A stretch of DNA of 64,000 nucleotides from Terriglobia bacterium (GTDB lineage Bacteria; Acidobacteriota; Terriglobia; JAJPHL01): contig JAJPHL010000030.1 of assembly GCA_021325275.1 (NCBI GenBank), positions 1 through 64,000 on the forward strand, in the 5' to 3' direction. Of the stretch, positions 1 to 8,107 are shown one piece after another. Position 1 is the stretch's first letter, and each line of letters starts with the position of its first letter. The position numbers and the translations under genes were made by a program. Below the pieces are notes generated by a model. That model was given only the letters and a program-made list of their open reading frames with translations. It was not told the origin of the DNA and did not search any database.

Positions 1-23
1 CGACCGAGACGTTTGGAAATCGT

Positions 24-135
24 GGGCTTTAGCCCCCGGCAAACAACGGCTGATCCACAAGCTTGCCCAGTGGAAAGCCGCAGGGGCTAAAGCCCCAGGA
101 AGAAGGCTTGCTGGCGGCACGGCTGAAGCCGTGCC
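24..135. repeat. Cluster of three short palindromic intergenic repeats
   Basis: Three perfect or near-perfect palindromes lie in the first 140 bases. One is GGGCTTTAGCCC at 24-35. A second is GGGGCTAAAGCCCC at 83-96. The third, at 116-135, has 9-bp arms GGCACGGCT/AGCCGTGCC and a 2-base loop. The first two carry the same core in opposite orientation. I see no convincing coding sequence in 1-257. Such palindromes look like dispersed REP-like repeats; that family assignment is inference. Confidence 0.6.
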
Positions 136-257
136 CTGATACAAAATATACCTACCCGCAAGGGTTCGATTTCCGCAAGTCCTGTGATCGGAATTCCCAT
201 TGAGCCACTACCACAAGTTCCGAGTATTTGCTTTTACGCGGGCCTGGGAACTCGTTT

Positions 258-866
258 CTACGGCACGTACAGAACGTAAACCACGTAGCAAATCACCGCG
301 CCGACAGCGATCACCAGCAGACCGGACACGCGGCGCTTGTGCAGGAAAAACACCAGGACCAATCCCGTCGCCGATACCAGCGACATCACAATCGCCGACA
401 CGTCGATAATCGTGGACCACGCTTGACCGCTGTCGCGTCCTTTGTGCAGATCGTTGAGCACGGCAATCAATCCCATGCGCGTTTCGGTGACGTTGTATTG
501 GCCCGTTCCGCGGGCGACGGTTGCTTCAGCGATGTACCCGGGTCCTTTGAAGGAGAGCTCGGCTTGCGTTTCGTCCGTGCGAAATTCGGAGAGCGCGCTC
601 TTGATTCCCGGCGACTTCCGAAGGCTCGCGACGATCGCGGATTTGGCGGCGTCCTCGGAGAGGCCCGCGAGGTTCGTATCCAATTTGCCCTGCGATTTTG
701 TGGTCCGTGGCGCGGCGGAAAAAAACTCGGCGTGATTCAGCGTCAGTCCTGTGGCCGCGAAGAACAGCAGCACCGCGAAGCTGAACATCGAGAGATAGAT
801 GTGCAGCCACCGCGAGACGGAGGCCAACTTCCGTTTGAAATGATGCCAGCGCGAATTCGGGTTCAT
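258..866 (-). CDS. PepSY-associated transmembrane protein
   Basis: The protein has 202 residues. The N-terminal segment (about residues 16-42) has the PepSY_TM look: WLHIYLSMFSF followed by a hydrophobic run ending TGLTLNH. A soluble, presumably periplasmic part follows (45-140). Two more membrane helices lie near 145-165 and 173-200. In this family the membrane helices carry or support redox partners in flavin- or iron-linked electron transfer across the inner membrane. Its start codon overlaps the stop of the upstream ApbE-like gene (ATGA at 863-866), so the two are translationally coupled and probably work together. The exact electron donor cannot be read from the sequence. Confidence 0.8.
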   Translation of the reverse strand: MNPNSRWHHFKRKLASVSRWLHIYLSMFSFAVLLFFAATGLTLNHAEFFSAAPRTTKSQGKLDTNLAGLSEDAAKSAIVASLRKSPGIKSALSEFRTDETQAELSFKGPGYIAEATVARGTGQYNVTETRMGLIAVLNDLHKGRDSGQAWSTIIDVSAIVMSLVSATGLVLVFFLHKRRVSGLLVIAVGAVICYVVYVLYVP

Positions 867-2158
867 GCGTTTTGAGCGCGCGGGCCGTAATCGACGACGA
901 CAGGTTCAAACTCGCCGGTTTCCTTCATCCCAATTCTGGCAGGTTTCGCGCCGCACTCGATGGTTCCAGTTACCTTGGCGTAGTCGCCGTGCTCGCGATT
1001 CGTCTCTACCGCAATGTGAAACGTGCCCTCGGGCACGGGATGGCCCGCGTCGTCGAGGCCATCCCAAACAATGCGGTACTTTCCTGGAGGCCGTGTCGGT
1101 TTGGTGATCGAGAATAAGCTTTCACGTCCGCCCGCTTGACTCCACCACGTGTGCAGTTCCGCCATCCAGCGCGGCTTGCTGGCCCACACGGCGATGCTGC
1201 GGACGAGTCTGCCGCTGGAGTCCTCGGCCCACACAGCCAGATACGGGCGATGCACGCGGAAGCCCTGGATTTCTTTCAGCGTCACGGTCACGGCGAGTTC
1301 GAATCCCGTGGGCCAGTCCGCCGCCGACCCGATGGTCCGGATTGTGGCCCTCTCCACTGCGCCAAAACGCGCGCTGCGCAAGGTTGCCCCATTGGGAGCG
1401 ATCACTAACGCGGCCGCGCCCGGCGTGCGATCGACCAAGGCGATTCCCTGATCGTGCGATAAAACGCAACAAGCCGTGGCGAGCGCATTCGCCGTGACGC
1501 TGTCTGGCGCGACAACGGTGACATTTCGCGCGCCCGTGACCGGCGATCCCGTGCGCGGATCGACAATATGCGCGCCACGTTCGGACGTGCCGCTCGTCGC
1601 CGCGGCGCCGTCGGCAATTCGGATGTGTGTCAGCGGTTCGGAATTATCCGCGCCGGCGGGATGCGCCACGCCGATGGTCCGCGGCGAGCGCCCTCGAACC
1701 ACAATGTCGCCGCCGATATTGAGCAGGGATCCCTCCGCGTGCGGCGCAGCCGACGTCGCAGCGCGAATCGCGCGATCGATGATGTACGACTTGCCCAAGG
1801 CGTCGACGTTGAGCTTGCCGCCGAGGCGTGAGGAGATCGCGCCGGAGGTTCGGGTGTGCCACTCCTCGTACGCCGCCAGCACTTCCGTAAGCTCGCGCGA
1901 TGAGACGCCGCGCGAAATGTCGCTTTGCGGATCGCGCGTGTTGAGAATTCTCGTCAGCCGGTTGACCTCGGCAAACATCGCGGTTTCCGCGGCGCTGGCT
2001 TCGTCTTGCGAAAGCGCGTGACCGCTCAGCACGAGATCGAGCGATGTTCCCAGCACATGGTCGTGATGAAAATGATATTCCGGCGCGGTTCCCAACAAAG
2101 CTGCGGGAGCCAGCGCCGCGAGGGGCGTTCCTAAGAATCCACGTCGAGTAATAGGCAT
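863..2158 (-). CDS. ApbE-like FAD:protein FMN transferase fused to a DUF2271 domain
   Basis: The 431-residue protein begins MPITRRGFLG, a twin-arginine type signal, so export to the periplasm is likely. Residues about 28-285 match the ApbE flavin transferase fold: an early region with ILNTRDPQSDISR, then GGDIVVRG, HIVDPRTGSPV and a V-TAPDSVTANAL-like segment. These enzymes attach FMN covalently to threonine in target proteins of electron-transfer complexes. Residues about 285-425 form a DUF2271 domain, which usually occurs as a separate gene beside PepSY and ApbE genes. The fusion, plus the ATGA-coupled PepSY protein downstream, points to a small periplasmic flavin electron-transfer unit. The target of flavinylation is not visible in the window. 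Confidence 0.82.
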   Translation of the reverse strand: MPITRRGFLGTPLAALAPAALLGTAPEYHFHHDHVLGTSLDLVLSGHALSQDEASAAETAMFAEVNRLTRILNTRDPQSDISRGVSSRELTEVLAAYEEWHTRTSGAISSRLGGKLNVDALGKSYIIDRAIRAATSAAPHAEGSLLNIGGDIVVRGRSPRTIGVAHPAGADNSEPLTHIRIADGAAATSGTSERGAHIVDPRTGSPVTGARNVTVVAPDSVTANALATACCVLSHDQGIALVDRTPGAAALVIAPNGATLRSARFGAVERATIRTIGSAADWPTGFELAVTVTLKEIQGFRVHRPYLAVWAEDSSGRLVRSIAVWASKPRWMAELHTWWSQAGGRESLFSITKPTRPPGKYRIVWDGLDDAGHPVPEGTFHIAVETNREHGDYAKVTGTIECGAKPARIGMKETGEFEPVVVDYGPRAQNA

Positions 2159-2218
2159 TGTTTTATTTAAGACGCAAGAACACCGCGAACGTCTGTAAAG
2201 AGATGTTTAGGCGAAACA

Positions 2219-2276
2219 CGTTCCGAGTTCCCAGCCCGAGTTCCGAGTACATCTCAATCTGTGCAATCGGTGGATC
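2219..2276. repeat. Remnants of two dispersed intergenic repeats
   Basis: The spacer between the ApbE and M28 genes holds a duplicated GAGTTCC word at 2226-2245. It also holds AATCTGTGCAATCGGTGGAT at 2255-2274. The latter is a one-mismatch-region copy of the right arm of the inverted repeat at 10422-10451. It looks like a solo fragment of the same dispersed repeat family. Confidence 0.4.
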
Positions 2277-2289
2277 ATCTTGCTTGGAA

Positions 2290-4473
2290 TCAGTGGAGCA
2301 AGCGAGCGGAATCGTCGATCGCCTTCGCCATTGCCGTGAGCGCCGCGGCCGTCTCCACGATTTGCGCCTTCGCTTCCGCCCAATTCTTTTGCTCGATCGC
2401 TTCGCGAACGCCCGGCAGCGTCTTCACGCCGTAGCCGGTGTAGAATCCCGGCGCGTAAATCCGATGACGATACCATTCGCGGCGGGGAAGTCCTTTGCCG
2501 AGCAGCGAGCGCTCCACATGCAGCAAGGCCGCGTCGAGCGCGGCGGAGGCACCGGCGCGCGAAAGGTCCGCGCTACCGAGCGCGGTTTCGTAATCAGCGG
2601 CGCTCTTCTTCAGCGCGGTGATGCCGTCCTTGAGCGGTGCGAAATCGAGCGCCGGCGCCGAGGAATCCCGCGGCAAACGCTCCACTTCGTCGACGTAGCG
2701 GCCGGCGGTCTCGGCGAAATCGCCGAACTCGTAAGGGATCACGTCGGCGTCGGCCATGCGCAGCACCGCGGTGGCGGACGCTTGCGCCAGAGTGCGTCCG
2801 TAAATGAAGGTGGAGTCCGAAAACTTCGTGTACCACGTGAACGAATCGTAGATCGAGTGATAGATGCCCGCGGAATTTCCGCCGTCGCCGCCGAATCCGA
2901 AATTCGCCGAGGGCACGCCGAGATGTTGCAGGAACGGCGTGTAATCCGATCCGGAACCGAGCGCGCCAATGCGCAGGTCCTTGCGATCGCGATCCGCGGC
3001 GTCTTGGCCGCCGCGTCCGCCACGTCCACCGCCGCCGGTGGCGGGTCCCAAACCTTCGGGCGGCCCGATTGGACGCTCGCGATTCATCGCCAAGAGCGAT
3101 TTCCCGCTGTTCGGATCGTTGACGTCGCGTTCGAGTTCGTTGATGAATCGCTCAAGAATGTGCGATCCACCCGCGCCGAGACGTCCCTTTGCCGTTGTAT
3201 CGGAGTTGAGATAGAACACTCCGCCTTTGTCGAGTTCAGCGGCGTGCTTCTCCGCCCATTCCGTCGATCCGAGCAAGCCCCATTCTTCGCCGTCCCAAGA
3301 CGCGATGATGATTGTACGGCGCGGACGCCATCCGGTCTTCAGCAATTCCGCGAAGGCGTGCGCTTCTTCGAGCATCGCCGATTGACCGCTCAACGGATCG
3401 TCGGCGCCGTTCACCCAGGCGTCGTGATGATTGCCGCGCACCACCCAATCGTTGGGGAAATCCTTGCCGGGAATGCGCACGATCACGTCGAAAAGCGGAC
3501 GCAGCTGCCAATCGAAGGCGAGATGCATGTGCACAACGGCGGGTCCGGGCCCGGTGTGATACGTGGTGGGCAGCGCGCCCTTCCACGCTTCAGGCACAAC
3601 CGGTCCGCGAAGTTCCTTGAGGATCGGCAACGCGTCTCCGTAAGAAACCGGCAGCACGGGAATCTTCATCAGCGTTTTCGACTCCGCGCGCGTCAGCTTG
3701 CGACCGCCTTTTTCGCCCGCCCATCCGGGCGTGAGCGGATCGCCGGGATAGGTGGGCATGTCCATCACGCTGCCGCGCTGCACGCCTTGCTCGGGGCGAT
3801 ACGGACCCTCCGGGTAAACGTCGCCGCGCTCGTATCCGTCGTCGCGCGGATCGGAGTAGATGATGCAGCCGACCGCGCCGTGTTCATGCGCCACCTTTGG
3901 CTTGATGCCGCGCCAACTCGCGCCGTAGCGCGCCAAGACAATTTTTCCTTTCACGTCCACTTGCAGGCGCGCGAGTTCGTCGTAGTCCTCGGGACGTCCA
4001 TAATTCACGTAGACCACTTGCGCGGTCACGTCGCCGTCGGCGGAATAGGCGTTGAAGGTGGGCAGCTGCTCGGCGTCGGAAGAATCTTTGTCCTCGCTGA
4101 TGACCGGCTCTTTCAGTTGCATGCGATAGTGCGTGGGCGCGGTCATCTCGACGCTGCGCTCCTTCGGATAGGGCATCAGGGCTTCAAATTCCTCGAGGTG
4201 CGCATCGAGTCCCCAGGATTTGTACTTCGCCAGAATGTACTCCGCGACGCGCTTGCTGTTCGGATGTCCCGCGTGATGCGGCTCTTCGCTCATGAACTTC
4301 ATGGCGTCGCGGATGCGATCGGCTTGCGGCACGGCTTGGAGTTTCTTCTCGAGCTCGCGCTCGGCGGCAGCGTGCTGCGGCGAGAATCCGCGAATCGCGG
4401 TGTCGGGCGCGCTTTGCGAGAGCAGCAGCGCGGCGAAAAGAGCAGGGACACAAAGACGAAGTGTGCGTTTCAT
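2290..4473 (-). CDS. M28 family metallopeptidase, glutamate carboxypeptidase II-like
   Basis: From the ATG at 4473 the protein is about 727 residues and starts MKRTLRLCVPALFAALLLSQ, a clear signal peptide. The longer reading frame upstream adds 29 residues without signal character, so I chose this start. A PA-domain insertion (about 170-260) precedes the catalytic M28 part. The di-zinc site is recognisable: NHHDAWVNGADDP (His, Asp), WDGEEWG (Glu pair), LNSDTT (Asp) and a late YHSIYDSF (His). This layout is that of the NAALADase/PSMA (GCPII) branch, exported exo-acting peptidases that remove C-terminal residues. A secreted protein gene lies 90 bp upstream on the same strand. Confidence 0.88.
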   Translation of the reverse strand: MKRTLRLCVPALFAALLLSQSAPDTAIRGFSPQHAAAERELEKKLQAVPQADRIRDAMKFMSEEPHHAGHPNSKRVAEYILAKYKSWGLDAHLEEFEALMPYPKERSVEMTAPTHYRMQLKEPVISEDKDSSDAEQLPTFNAYSADGDVTAQVVYVNYGRPEDYDELARLQVDVKGKIVLARYGASWRGIKPKVAHEHGAVGCIIYSDPRDDGYERGDVYPEGPYRPEQGVQRGSVMDMPTYPGDPLTPGWAGEKGGRKLTRAESKTLMKIPVLPVSYGDALPILKELRGPVVPEAWKGALPTTYHTGPGPAVVHMHLAFDWQLRPLFDVIVRIPGKDFPNDWVVRGNHHDAWVNGADDPLSGQSAMLEEAHAFAELLKTGWRPRRTIIIASWDGEEWGLLGSTEWAEKHAAELDKGGVFYLNSDTTAKGRLGAGGSHILERFINELERDVNDPNSGKSLLAMNRERPIGPPEGLGPATGGGGRGGRGGQDAADRDRKDLRIGALGSGSDYTPFLQHLGVPSANFGFGGDGGNSAGIYHSIYDSFTWYTKFSDSTFIYGRTLAQASATAVLRMADADVIPYEFGDFAETAGRYVDEVERLPRDSSAPALDFAPLKDGITALKKSAADYETALGSADLSRAGASAALDAALLHVERSLLGKGLPRREWYRHRIYAPGFYTGYGVKTLPGVREAIEQKNWAEAKAQIVETAAALTAMAKAIDDSARLLH

Positions 4474-4563
4474 GATGCGACTATCGTATGGGGAAGAGGC
4501 GGGAATTGTCCAGAGGGCGAGTTTCTTGCATGCTCGCGAGCCGGACCGCCGATGAATCAATCT

Positions 4564-5244
4564 TCAATGACTCGGGCCGTGATCCGCGGTACCGTCCGAC
4601 CACTTTTCAACCGGCACCATGAAGATCGTGAGCCGATCCTCCGGCACCTTGCCTGAGATAATCGGCGACCCCGGCACGTCGGCGCCCCACGCAGCGGCGT
4701 CGGCGAGCGGGACGAAGAACATCAAGTGCGGATGCCAGTGCACGCCAGCGTCGCCGAGGTATTGTTGCTTCGAAAGCATGTAGGACATCGCGCCGGTTTC
4801 GATCGACGGGATTTCCTTTTTATCGAGTGCTGCCTTGATTGCTTCGGCGATTTGCGCCTTCGAGCGTCCCGACAACGCCAGCTCGGATTTCTTGAGTGTC
4901 AGGGGCAGATAGGTGCGCACGGCGGGCGCGTTGAGGCAGATGGGTCCGCGCGTTTTGGGATTCCAAAATCCCGGATCGGCTTGTGGCGCGGACCAAGATC
5001 GCTCGACCAGGCAAACGAAGTCGTTCTTTCCTTTTGCGGCCGTTTCGTAGCCGCGTTTTCCCAGAACCATCACGGTGGCATCGCGCGACACGGCCTCCGG
5101 AGCCGCGCTCCGTGCCAAGGCGATCTCGGCGCTTCGCTCCATGAGGTATTGATCGGCGGGCGCCATATTCGGATAAGGCGAGTTCTGGGCTTGCGCGAGT
5201 CCCACCAGAACGAGCGCGAACAAGAAAGATCGGAATGAGATCAT
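4564..5244 (-). CDS. Secreted protein of unknown function with HWHPHLMFF motif
   Basis: The 226-residue protein opens with MISFRSFLFALVLVGLAQAQ, a standard signal peptide cut near AQA. The mature part has no domain I can name. It contains a histidine-rich word GVHWHPHLMFFVP near residue 167, which could bind a metal, and ends with a hydrophilic tail. It lies upstream of and on the same strand as the M28 peptidase gene, with about 90 bp between them, so co-transcription is possible. I recognise the general type as a conserved acidobacterial secreted protein but cannot assign a role. Confidence 0.7.
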   Translation of the reverse strand: MISFRSFLFALVLVGLAQAQNSPYPNMAPADQYLMERSAEIALARSAAPEAVSRDATVMVLGKRGYETAAKGKNDFVCLVERSWSAPQADPGFWNPKTRGPICLNAPAVRTYLPLTLKKSELALSGRSKAQIAEAIKAALDKKEIPSIETGAMSYMLSKQQYLGDAGVHWHPHLMFFVPLADAAAWGADVPGSPIISGKVPEDRLTIFMVPVEKWSDGTADHGPSH

Positions 5245-5266
5245 AGTGCGCCCAATCTAGCACACC

Positions 5267-5677
5267 TTAAAGGAAGGGATTTAGGACTCTCACAGAGCCG
5301 CACTGCTGGCCGGAGGACAAATCTTCAGTCCACAGGATTGAGCATCCGAGTTCGGTGGCGCTGTTGAGGATCAGAGCGTCCAACCAGGGAATTTGGTGGC
5401 GGTCTTTGAGATCGATTGCAGAGAGAATGCTGGCATGCGAAGGTTGATGGACGGTCCAGTGATCCAACTCAGCGATTGTCGCGCGTAGTTCTTCGGCAGG
5501 CAAAGGTAGTTTTCGCGTCGCAGTGGAGTAAAGCTCGATCAAGACTTGAGTGCTGATCGCGCCTGCACCAGTTTCAAATAAGCGCGCTATCAAGGACTTC
5601 GCCTTGTGGCGTTTCGAACCCGCCGTCAGATCCAAGGAATAAAAGAAGATGTTGGTGTCAACGAACTCAACGCTCAT
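5267..5677 (-). CDS. PIN-domain toxin, VapC family
   Basis: Starting at the ATG at 5677 the protein is 136 residues and begins MSVEFVDTNIFFY, the typical first strand of a PIN domain with its first acidic residue (D7). Further acidic residues are seen in the STQVLIELY segment (Glu), in PWLDALILNSA (Asp) and in LWTEDL. PIN toxins are Mg-dependent ribonucleases that cut initiator tRNA or other RNAs. The start overlaps the end of the antitoxin gene by 11 bp, as expected for a type II toxin-antitoxin operon. A start 24 bases upstream (5701) is possible but less like family members. Confidence 0.85.
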   Translation of the reverse strand: MSVEFVDTNIFFYSLDLTAGSKRHKAKSLIARLFETGAGAISTQVLIELYSTATRKLPLPAEELRATIAELDHWTVHQPSHASILSAIDLKDRHQIPWLDALILNSATELGCSILWTEDLSSGQQCGSVRVLNPFL

Positions 5678-5918
5678 GGATCTCGTCTCGAGTCCAAGCA
5701 ATCACGCCGTTGGTGCCGAGGTCGAATCCCTTCTCCATGCGCGCCAAGAAACGCTTCTTCTTCTCTTGATAGTCCGCATCCGAGACCTTGGCTACGCGCT
5801 CCCGCTCCTCGATGAGGCGCAATGCCTCACCCACCACTTCAGCGGAGTCCTTGAACTTTCCGCTGTCGACTAGCTCTTGCGTCAGCCGTTCCTGTTCAGG
5901 CGTCAACGAGATCGTCAT
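5667..5918 (-). CDS. ParD/CopG-like antitoxin
   Basis: This 83-residue protein starts MTISLTPEQERLTQELVDSG and continues with a K-D-S-A-E-V-V-G-E-A-L pattern, which is the ribbon-helix-helix DNA-binding fold of ParD/CopG antitoxins. The C-terminal half is charged (EKKKRFLARMEKG) and would bind the toxin. It is the first gene of the pair with the PIN toxin. By analogy it should repress its own promoter, which must lie in the short spacer 5919-5949 shared with the divergent cupin gene. RHH antitoxins are more often paired with ParE, but ParD-like/PIN pairs are also known. Confidence 0.8.
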   Translation of the reverse strand: MTISLTPEQERLTQELVDSGKFKDSAEVVGEALRLIEERERVAKVSDADYQEKKKRFLARMEKGFDLGTNGVIAWTRDEIHER

Positions 5919-5949
5919 AACCGGATTTTACCATGGTATGATCCGACCG

Positions 5950-6405
5950 ATGGCCACCGACTGGAAGACTCACGGCATCAAAATCGTCCGCGCGTGCGAC
6001 ATGGACACCAACACGCCGCAGACGCCCGGCATGACGCGCGCCGCGGCCATCACGCGCGCCAAAACCGGCGCAAGCAAGCTGTGGGCCGGCACCGTGGTCG
6101 TGCAGCCGAACGCCAAGACGTCGGCGCATCATCACGGGGAACTGGAAAGCGTGCTCTACGTGATCCGCGGCCGCGCGCGATTCCGCTGGGGCGATCACCT
6201 GGAGTTCGTCGAAGAAGCGGGTCCCGGCGATTTCATCTACGTGCCACCGTACGTGCCGCATCAGGAGATGAACGCGAATCCGGATATTCCGGTGGAAGTG
6301 GTGGTCGTGCGCAGCGGACAAGAGCCGATCGTGGTGAATCTCGATATCCCGTCGCCCGAGCCGCTCGAAGAAGCCAAGTGGATCGATCCGATTCATCCCG
6401 CATAA
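5950..6405 (+). CDS. Cupin-domain protein
   Basis: The product is about 151 residues from the ATG at 5950 (an in-frame ATG at 5938 would add four residues). A single cupin barrel is visible: AHHHGELESVLYVIRG gives the metal-binding His/His/Glu of cupin motif 1, and YVPPYVPHQEMN gives the final His of motif 2. Small single cupins act as isomerases, dioxygenases or sugar-binding proteins, and the sequence does not decide which. The next gene starts only 7 bp after its stop, so the two probably share a transcript. The upstream spacer is shared with the toxin-antitoxin operon. Confidence 0.82.
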   Translation: MATDWKTHGIKIVRACDMDTNTPQTPGMTRAAAITRAKTGASKLWAGTVVVQPNAKTSAHHHGELESVLYVIRGRARFRWGDHLEFVEEAGPGDFIYVPPYVPHQEMNANPDIPVEVVVVRSGQEPIVVNLDIPSPEPLEEAKWIDPIHPA

Positions 6406-6412
6406 CTCACCG

Positions 6413-8107
6413 ATGGAACGTTTGAAATGGGCCGCGTGCGGCGTGGTGCTGTTAGGCGCAGTTTTCGCCGCGTACTCAAACCACTTTCACAACGACTTTC
6501 ATTTCGACGACTCGCATACGGTTCAAGAAAATCCCTTCATCCGTGATCTGCACAATATTCCGCGATTCTTCACCGACGGCACGACGTTCTCCAGCCTTCC
6601 CACAAACCAATCCTATCGCCCCCTGATTTCGACAACCTTGGCGATTGATTACCACCTCGCACACGGACTGAATCCGCTGTGGTTTCACGTCGACACGTTC
6701 ATCTGGTACGTCTTGCTGCTGGTCGCGCTGTTTTTTCTCTTCCGGCGCGTGATGGAAGCGAGCGCGCCCGATCCCGGCGCTTCTGATCCAAATGCCGCCT
6801 ACATCGCGATGCTTGCCGTCGCGCTTTTCGGATTACATCCGGTTTGCGCGGAGAGCGTGAATTACATCGTGCAGCGCGGCGAGATTCACTCGACGCTCGG
6901 CGTGGTGTTGGCGATGGTGATGTACATCGAGTGGCCGCGCGGCCGCGTGACGTGCCTGTACTTGCTGCCGGTGATCATCGGATCGCTCTCAAAACCGCCG
7001 GCGCTGATGTTCCTGCCGATCGTGTTCATCTACGTCTATTTGTTCGAAAGCGAAGGGTCAATTGTTGAACGCGGCATGCGGGCCGCGCGTGCAGCCATCC
7101 CCGCGGTCATCGTTTTCATCGGAATGAGCGCGCTGCAATGGCGCATGACGCCGAAGACGTACAGCAACGGCGCAACGTCGGCGTATCTCTACTGGCTGAC
7201 GCAACCCGGCGTGATTCTGCATTACATCAAACAGTTTTTCCTGCCCACCGATCTCACCGCCGACACCGATCGCGAACTGGTCAGCGGAATCCTGAGCGAA
7301 AACTTCGTGTTGAGCATGGCGATGATCACGATGATCTTGGGCGCGATTTGGCCGCTCCTGAGGAAGCGCGACATGCGCGCGTTCACGTTCGGCCTGTGGT
7401 GGTTCGCGTTCGCGCTGGCGCCGACGTCGCTCGCGCCGCTGGCCGAGGTCGACAACGACCATCGCATGTTCTTCCCGTTCGTGGGACTCACGCTGGCCGT
7501 CGTGTGGGGCGTCTCGCGGATCAAGCTGCTTTCGCGATTTCCGAACGTGACGGCTGTCGCCGCCGCGCTGATTTTGGCGGGATGCGCGTGGGGCACGCAC
7601 GAGCGCAATGCCGTTTGGCATTCCGAAGAGTCGTTGTGGAAAGATGTCAGCGAAAAGAGTCCACACAACGGGCGCGGGCTGATGAACTATGGTTTGACGC
7701 TGATGGGAAAGGGCGATCTCGAAGGCGCGCTGGATCTTTTCACGCGCGCCGAAGCGTTCACGCCGGAGTACGCGACGTTGAAAATAAACTTGGGCATCGT
7801 GCACGGCGCGCTCGAACACGACGCCGAGGCGCAAGCGAAATTCCACGAGGCCATCGAGCTATCGCCGGACGACGCGCAAACCTACTACTACTACGCACGC
7901 TATCTGCACGAGAAACGCAAGGACGATGAGGCGATCCCGTTGTTACGGAAAGCGTCGAGTATGAATCATTCCTACGCCGAGCCGCTCTATTTGTTGATGG
8001 AGGTTTACTCGGATCGTCACGATGCCGCGAATCTGCGCGCCACAGCGCAGGAAACGTTACAGCTTTTTCCAGGTGATGAAACTGCCGCGAAGTACTTGAA
8101 GCCTTAG
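6413..8107 (+). CDS. TMTC/GT-C-like membrane protein with C-terminal TPR repeats
   Basis: The 564-residue protein has about ten membrane segments in residues 8-395. The first loop after TM1 carries NDFHFDDSHTVQENPFI, the acidic DD motif typical of GT-C glycosyltransferases and close to the eukaryotic TMTC O-mannosyltransferase pattern. HPVCAESVNYIVQRGEI follows near residue 142. From about residue 410 there are three to four TPR units, for example LEGALDLFTRAEAFTPEYA. The architecture suggests an inner-membrane enzyme transferring a sugar from a lipid carrier onto an exported protein. It follows the cupin gene by 7 bp. Its stop overlaps the stop of the convergent gene by 4 bp (8104-8107). Confidence 0.75.
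   Translation: MERLKWAACGVVLLGAVFAAYSNHFHNDFHFDDSHTVQENPFIRDLHNIPRFFTDGTTFSSLPTNQSYRPLISTTLAIDYHLAHGLNPLWFHVDTFIWYVLLLVALFFLFRRVMEASAPDPGASDPNAAYIAMLAVALFGLHPVCAESVNYIVQRGEIHSTLGVVLAMVMYIEWPRGRVTCLYLLPVIIGSLSKPPALMFLPIVFIYVYLFESEGSIVERGMRAARAAIPAVIVFIGMSALQWRMTPKTYSNGATSAYLYWLTQPGVILHYIKQFFLPTDLTADTDRELVSGILSENFVLSMAMITMILGAIWPLLRKRDMRAFTFGLWWFAFALAPTSLAPLAEVDNDHRMFFPFVGLTLAVVWGVSRIKLLSRFPNVTAVAAALILAGCAWGTHERNAVWHSEESLWKDVSEKSPHNGRGLMNYGLTLMGKGDLEGALDLFTRAEAFTPEYATLKINLGIVHGALEHDAEAQAKFHEAIELSPDDAQTYYYYARYLHEKRKDDEAIPLLRKASSMNHSYAEPLYLLMEVYSDRHDAANLRATAQETLQLFPGDETAAKYLKP

Noticed and set aside
150-180. tRNA-like GGTTCGATTTCC word
   Set aside because: No matching stems around it and no cloverleaf.
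2158-4656. Long open frame of 832 codons on the plus strand
   Set aside because: It is antisense to the M28 peptidase on the minus strand, which shows a signal peptide and zinc motifs. The plus frame has no recognisable domain and is an effect of high GC codon bias.
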